Positions 58,301 through 64,000 of a stretch of DNA of 64,000 nucleotides are shown one piece after another. Position numbers and translations under genes: made by a program. Origin of the DNA: Centroberyx gerrardi (taxonomy: Eukaryota > Chordata > Actinopteri > Beryciformes > Berycidae); contig NC_136012.1 in the NCBI RefSeq assembly GCF_048128805.1, positions 27,706,582 through 27,770,581 on the forward strand. Reading direction: 5' to 3'. A model generated the notes under the pieces. It ran no database searches. It was not told where the DNA came from and saw only the letters and a list, made by a program, of their open reading frames with translations. How positions within the stretch are numbered: the stretch's first letter is position 1; the number at the start of each line of letters is the position of its first letter.

Positions 58301-61300
58301 CAGTGCACCTAAACACAGTGATTCTGATGAGCAGCAGTCTTCCTCACAGTGCACCTATATAAACTGATTCTGATGAGCAGCAGTCTTCCTCACAGTGCAC
58401 CTAAACACAGTGATTCTGATGAGCAGCAGTCTTCCTCACAGTGCACCTATATAAACTGATTCTGATGAGCAGCAGTCTTCCTCACAGTGCACCTAAACAC
58501 AGTGATTCTGATGAGCAGCAGTCTTCCTCACAGTGCACCATATAAACAGTGATTCTGATGAGCAGCAGTCTTCCTCACAGTGCACCTAAACACAGTGATT
58601 CTGATGAGCAGCAGTCTTCCTCACCTGCAGCTTGTCATAGTGCGCCTGGCTGCTGCAGTGAACTCTCTTAGCCGTTTCTTCATTGGAGTAAAACAGGAAA
58701 CAGACTCGGCAGTAATAACCCATCTTCACGTGTTCCACACCTGCAGCGGCGACACGTTTACAGACAGAAACATCAGATGAAACATTTACAGACAGAAACA
58801 TCAGATGAAACATTTACAGACAGAAACATCAGATGAAACATTTACAGACAGAAACATCAGATAAACTTCATGATCCTGTGGGGAGTCGAGTCGCTGCAGC
58901 AGCAAACAGTCTCAGGATACAGCAGGACAGAAGAGAGAGAACAGCACACTGGGGCGACTAACACTAGAATGTACTGAGTCGAAATATGAGAGCAAAGTGT
59001 GAAATATGAATAGCAGCAGGTATGTTGTTATTCATATTTCATAAACTTAGTTTCATGTCATGATTTTGCCACTTAATCTTTCGTTTATGTTTTTACTTTT
59101 TAACCACTTTCTCCTTTGAACACTTGCTGATTTTTATCTTTTATTTTACTATTCTTGTTTTTATGCCTTTTTATGAAACTCTTTGTAAACTCTGCTTTTA
59201 GATAACTACTTCCACTTCTGCTACTACTACTACTACTATTACACCTACTATTACTTCTACTATACCCACTACTACTGCTACTACTATTACTGCTACTATA
59301 AGTACTACTATGGATACTGCTGCTACTTCTACTTTTACTATAACTACTACTACTTCTATTGCTACTACTACTACTACTTGAATTTCTGATAGCAGCTCCC
59401 TCATATTCATGATAAGCTGTGAATTTGCTTCCCTGTACATTTTCTAACAAAATATTCTATTACAATGTAGAGTTACTAGAGCACAAAACCAACAGAATAA
59501 AACAACAGTGTGATGTGTTCAGATCATGTTCCTCACCGATGGGCCTGTTGGGCTCGTAGGGAGCGAGCGGCAGACAGGCGGCGCTGGGTTTGGTGTCGGG
59601 GGGCGGAGCCTCCGTCTGTCCGTTCTGACCGGCAGACGCCGCCTCCTCCTTCTCCTGCTTCACCTCCTGCAATTTGCACAATTTTTTTTTTTTAAAAACC
59701 TGCTGCAAAACCTTCCATTTTTGTTCACACTGAAAGAGTGTCAATGGTGTGTGTATTTTAATTTTGGTGTATGTTTACAGTCAATTAGTGCTGACACGCT
59801 CAGTCAATTAATCATTTTGTTGATCAACAGAAAATTAATCTATTACAATTCTGACAATCGATTCCTCGTTTTAGTCATTTATCAAGTAACAATACCAAAC
59901 ATTTGTTTTTTACAGCTTCATAAATTCTAATATTTGCTGCTTTTCTTTGTTTCATCTCATTATTAAATGAAGACTTTGTGTTTTCTGGCTGCTGGTCAGA
60001 CTGAGGAAGAAATCTGAAGAATCACTTTGGACTCTGGGAACTGTGATGGACATTTGTCATTATTTTTCACATTTTATAGACTAAATGAATAGTTGATTAA
60101 TCGAAAAAATAATTGATTGATAATGAAAAAAATTAATAAGCCTATATGAGTGTTTTCATCCTCCTCCTCCATGTGTCACTCACAGCATCGCAGCTCTTCT
60201 TGTCCGAGCCGCTCGGCTGATCAGACGCTTCAGGAATCGTCTCCTTCGTCTCTTTCTCTGCCGACTCTTCCTCGCTCTTCTGCTCAGCGCCGGTCGCCTC
60301 GCTGCTCTCCTCCTCCTCCTCCTTCACGTCCGTCGTCGTCTTCTCCTCCTCCTTCTCCTCCTCCTCCTCCTCCTCCTCCTCTGCCTCTTCCTCCTCCTCC
60401 TCCTTGGCCTTCTTGGTTGGAGGTTCGTCGGTGTGTTTGGAGGATTTGCCCGGCGTTCCGCTGCTGTCTCTCTTCGACGGCTTCTTGTCTTCAGGCAGCG
60501 TGGGTCGCCGATGTCTGGACGGACAGACAGAAGTGGCAATTCTTCTCAGCACAAACTAGGCTTAGACAGAAATATTGGTTTGCTGATATTGTCCTTTATT
60601 CCAAATTTATTGTAGAATTGATTAATACTACGCTGGCTGTGTATGAGAAGACCTAAACTGATTGACATTTGATCAGAAAGTATGCATCAATATGTTTATT
60701 ATTTTTATCATCAGGGTTTCACTGGAGAGTTTTAGTGTCCCATGATGGTCTGAATGCAGTTAGTGGGCAGCAGCAGTAGGGAAGGAAACTAACTTCTGTC
60801 TCGTAAAACCAAAACTTCACCGGCCACTTTCACTGTTTTAGTAGCCACCCAGATGTTCAGAGCAGAAAAAGTCTCTGGTGTGTTTTCTCACCCATATTTG
60901 AGCTGTTTGTACTTCCTGCTGACGTAGACGTTCAGACGCCTCCCTTGGATTTTCGGCGGGCTCACTTTGTAATCTTCGGCCATTTTCTCCGCGTCTTCTG
61001 CGTTCTCCATCTCAACGAAACACTGGAAAACACAAACAAACGTCAGCAGAGAATTTTAAAACTTCCCGTCGGCCGTCGCTGGGTAGAAGAGGTTTTGCTG
61101 CAGTACCTCTCTCTTGATCCGGTTGAGGAAATACTTCCTCACTTTCCCAAAAGGCTCCGCCAGCTTCAGGACCGTCTCGTCCGAGTATTTGATGTTGGGG
61201 ATTTGACCGATGTACACGACTCGACTGGAGCCGCACTGCAGGAGAAACACACCGGATTTAACGGATGACAGATTAAATGACAACAATAAGGTCAATAAAT

Positions 61301-64000
61301 ATGGAAACGAACCCGTAGGCTCACAACTTCAGAGACAAGACGGTACGAAAACAGGTAGAAATGGTTAAATAGCTAAAAAGAACAAAAAAAACAACAACAT
61401 AAAAACTAAAAACACAGTTGTAATTTGCCTGGTTTAGGGAGTCGTCATGATGTACTGAGTGTTTCTGTTTTAAGACCGAGGATCACAATAAAAATCTTTG
61501 TTGATTTGTTAAAAAATTTCCAATAAACTAGATAATTAATTAGGTGAGGTTATATACAAAAGGTCAACTCTTTCCATGACCAATATATGGAGTTGTGGAA
61601 ATGCATTCAATTTCAATAAAGAGAATTTTGAATCGTGTTCTATTACACATTTCAGTTTGTGAATAAACTTCGGATGCAGTTACTTGAAAAATCCAAAAAA
61701 CAAAAATTCATTTTTTCAGTAATTTAGAAAAGCGGCTTATTTTCTCATTGACTCCCATGTATTTTTGAAATTATAACCATGGGGTTTCAACAGGCTTCAC
61801 TGGCCCAGGGGGCGAGAAACTCACTCAACACATAAAATGTCCAGCTGAAACTTAAAATCATGCCAAAAAAGAAGAGCAGAGGAAGAGCAGAGCAGGCGGG
61901 TGTCCTCACCTGGATGGTGGGATAGGTCATGGAGTGGCTGATCCTCACTGATCTGCCGCAGACGGACGCCGTCACGTTACTGTTGTAGAACTTGGCCATC
62001 GCTTTGGCTTCGTCTTCTGTAGCAAACTGCAGGTAAGCCTGTTGGGAAAGAAAAACAGAGTGATGCACACCACAAGCAATAAAGTGCAGATCAAGTAGAA
62101 AAGGACACACAGACCTCAAAGCCAAAGATGAAGATAAAACTTAATTATACCACAAAGGCTAAACATTAATCTTGTTTCATTTATGTTACTTTCCAACTTT
62201 GCCTGGACTAAATATCACCACGGCTGAAGAGTCGCTTTTTTGTGTACTTTTTTAAAGTCTACTATTTTTTAACGTCAGTAATTTTACTTTTACTTTACTT
62301 AACCCCATCCATCACAGAACAGATTGTGTCTCTCCATCAGCAGCAGAAACTGGATCAACAGAAACTGGATCAACAGTAAACTGACAAACTGTGGATCCAT
62401 TCACAGTGAGAAGAGGAATCTGACTTTACTTTGTTTCTGCACTTTATTTTGTCGTTTCTAATGTTTCCAGTGAAAAGAATCTAGTTTGAACTCTGACCTC
62501 TCTCCTGTTAGAATCACATGGAAAAGATCACAGCTAACAACGTTCTCTGTTCTAAAGAGGAACTCAGGAACTTTTACTCTGAGGACATTTTAAATCAGAC
62601 ACTTTTTTACTTCTGCTTCAGTAAAATATCAGCAGAGTAACAGTACTTCTACTGCAGCAGGACATTGTAGTACTCGTTCCTCCGCTGCATATCGCTGACT
62701 GTACAGAATCTGTCAGCAGCTCTACCTAACACTGGACAGATCTCGGCTGCAGGACCCGAGACGGACAGAGGAATAGCTTTTTAACTAAACTATAAAATGA
62801 TTGGATATGACGGCCGCTGTACCTCGGGTCTCAGGTCCAGCACCAGGTGTTTCACCACTTCCCCAAACGGCTTGGCGAGCGCCAGCAGCTCGTTCAGGAA
62901 GCCGTAGCCTCGCCTGAAGCCCACGACGTTCACCACCCGCATCCCCTGAGGAGAGCAGAGAGACGTAAAAAAAACAACTGGAAAACAACAAGGACAGACT
63001 TCACTCTCAGCCGCGATATCTCAGTTCCTGCTCTGATTTTTACACATTTACTACAGCAGTGACACCAGAGACAGCGCTCTTTGTTATGATAAATTGTACG
63101 ACAGTGGCTGAAATTACCGACTGTATATAAAAGTATTATGTGATACAGAAGTTATAGATACATACCCCTTTCCTGGACTTGTCTGCAGGGAAGAGGGAGA
63201 CACACACACACGCACACACACACAGGAAAGGATGAGTGTTAGTTGTAAGTTTCATTTTGACAGCAGGTAGAAGCCTCGTTTTGGTTTTTAAAGAAGATGA
63301 CATCATCATGATCAGGATGGGACATTAACACCAGACACTTTATCCACTTTGTCAGCTAACCAACAATCATGACCAATATCCAGTTCTATTAAAAACAGAC
63401 TTAAATGTCGATTCTATTAAAAACAAATTTAAACGTCCAATTCTATTAAAAACAGTTCCAGTGCTTGGTACATTTTGGGATTCAACAGCCACTATGGCCA
63501 GAAGACAAGTTGAAAGTTTACATTTCAAAAAGTTATATATTGCGTTTGTACAAAAAACTAAATCTTAGTAAATGACTAAGAAAGTCCATATGCTGGGTAA
63601 GAAAATGGACATAAAATAAGGCTTCTCTGGTGCATCGATTTCAAATAGGCTTAATTCAAGAATGAAAAAAAGGCAAATCTGCACTCTCATATCTTGATTG
63701 ATAAAAATAAAAAAATATGAAATACTTTTTAGCGTTTTTACTTTTTTGTAAGTAAATGGCAAAAAAAAATATATCAAAAAACTTGATATTCAATAGTGAG
63801 TTTTACTTCCATCCCAGAACTTCTTTATCTCATTTTGGGATGAAGCTGTTCAGTCTGTCCTGATCATGATCATCAGCACCGATCAATCGTCCTGATCGGT
63901 TAAACGAGGCGGTGCTTTACCGACGGGATCAGAGTGTTTGGCGTGCGACTCGTCCTCGTCCTCCGCCAGCTCGTCCAGAGTCACAAAGTCCTCCATGTTC
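55389..64000 (-). CDS. matr3: Matrin-3 homologue, C-terminal part (5' end outside window)
   Basis: Nuclear-matrix RNA-binding protein. Exons in transcription order: 63921-64000 (cut by the window edge), 63166-63182, 62823-62945, 61910-62038, 61107-61235, 60892-61022, 60184-60514, 59537-59666, 58625-58740 and 55389-55457. Phases agree; 417 residues are visible. An acidic [13 protein letters not shown] stretch is followed by RRM1 ([20 protein letters not shown], then [11 protein letters not shown]) and RRM2 ([52 protein letters not shown]). An E-rich region with KKAK basic patches comes next. The second zinc finger is [17 protein letters not shown] with [12 protein letters not shown]. The C-terminus is KKVKKTSSA. 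Similarity to human MATR3 RRM2 and finger 2 is strong, so the family is sure; fish genomes often carry matrin-3-like duplicates, so the exact symbol is not. A minus-strand AATAAA is at 55185-55190. Confidence 0.92.
55542..55853. mobile_element. hAT-type MITE with perfect 8-bp target duplication
   Basis: Inverted ends tagggctgtga and tcacagcccta bound a 312-bp AT-rich element. The 8-bp flanks gtaaaaag at 55534-55541 and 55854-55861 are identical, which fixes the boundaries. It lies in the last intron of the minus-strand matrin gene. Confidence 0.9.
55889..56704. mobile_element. 816-bp hAT-type element with 8-bp target duplication
   Basis: Inverted ends agggttgggcgatat and atcgcccaaccct, with identical flanks aacgcata at 55881-55888 and 56705-56712. 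The interior has repeated gctaact/gttagc words and no transposase frame, so it is non-autonomous. It sits about 30 bases from the preceding element. Confidence 0.88.
57233..58625. repeat. 46-bp minisatellite, about 30 copies, ending at a splice donor
   Basis: Tandem 46-bp units with two variants: A (cacctaaacacagtgattct) and B (cacctatataaactgattct). Both are followed by gatgagcagcagtcttcctc. The left part is A-rich; from about 57660 A and B mostly alternate. One unit has a 2-bp deletion (near 58130) and one is a hybrid (near 58540). On minus, each unit contains gtgaggaag, identical to the first nine intron bases at the exon 58625-58740 donor, and the array begins exactly there. Confidence 0.95.
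58755..58862. repeat. 28-bp tandem repeat, about four copies
   Basis: Units of the form cagacagaaacatcagatga plus aacattta, directly beyond the acceptor side of the exon at 58740. The intron before this exon therefore ends near another tandem array. Confidence 0.9.
59215..59385. repeat. Degenerate (CTA)n-type repeat
   Basis: Irregular cta/ctg/att trinucleotides over about 170 bases in a matrin intron. Open frames across it (Ser- or Val-rich on minus) are compositional. Confidence 0.85.
59785..60118 (-). mobile_element. Family F interspersed repeat, copy 3
   Basis: Inverted copy of 37435-37790, recognised by its shared core read on the minus strand, such as tgtccatcacagttcccaga (about 60035-60054). 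It is in the intron between exons 59666 and 60184. Confidence 0.75.
62300..62690 (-). mobile_element. Family G interspersed repeat, copy 2
   Basis: Inverted copy of 39456-39850 (ccatccatcacagaacagat, cattcacagtgagaagagga, aacaacgttctctgttctaa). It lies in the intron that splits RRM1 of the minus-strand matrin gene. Confidence 0.78.

Noticed and set aside
57233-58625. CRISPR-like regular repeat array
   Set aside because: Units are directly tandem with no unique spacers, and the host is a vertebrate; it is a minisatellite.
59100-59450. 116-codon Ser-rich and Val-rich open frames on minus
   Set aside because: Compositional products of the degenerate CTA trinucleotide repeat within a matrin intron.

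Overview
The window reads as nuclear DNA of a teleost fish, probably a spiny-rayed species. It has split genes with GT/AG introns, long AT-rich intergenic DNA, dense microsatellites, many short non-autonomous DNA transposons (two with clean 8-bp hAT-type target duplications) and fish-type SINE/LINE tails. The emx gene looks like the fish paralogue emx3. I found no bacterial, viral or CRISPR features. Gene identities come from recognising protein sequence by eye; no database search was run.

Layout, left to right. 1-7657 is repeat-rich noncoding DNA, probably the first intron of emx3. 7658-8015 (-) is emx3 exon 1; the homeobox exons are not in the window. 8016-20332 is a 12-kb gene desert with two unusually GC-rich, homeodomain-site-rich blocks (about 11830-12230 and 14060-14480) that look like developmental enhancers. 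20333-26166 (-) is complete b4galt7, six exons and 327 aa. 31472-35840 (-) is complete tmed9, five exons and 223 aa, probably with a long 3' UTR reaching about 27.5 kb. A 470-bp bidirectional promoter separates tmed9 from tmem216 (36311-40087, +), six exons and 142 aa including a 14-nt microexon. The right third holds two convergent matrin-3-type genes. One is complete on + (42240-54283, 20 coding exons, 1286 aa, three RRMs and a TPEK-repeat tail). The other is on - (55389 to beyond 64000) and covers the two RRMs, acidic region and second zinc finger of a matrin-3 homologue.

Functions. Emx3 is a forebrain transcription factor. B4galt7 adds the first galactose of the proteoglycan linker in the Golgi. 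Tmed9 is a p24 cargo/COP vesicle protein of the early secretory pathway. Tmem216 is a ciliary transition-zone protein. The matrin-3-like proteins are nuclear RNA-binding proteins. The tmed9-b4galt7 order and orientation match human 5q35, so this is ancient synteny.

Most striking observations. (1) In both matrin-type paralogues the same intron, inside the second zinc finger, begins with a minisatellite made of splice-site-like sequence: donor-like 46-bp units in one gene and pyrimidine-CAG 11-bp units in the other. (2) One transposon family has three copies here, and all three lie within about 20 bp of a splice junction; two of them make up most of an intron. (3) Every RRM in the two genes is split by a phase-0 intron at the same place.
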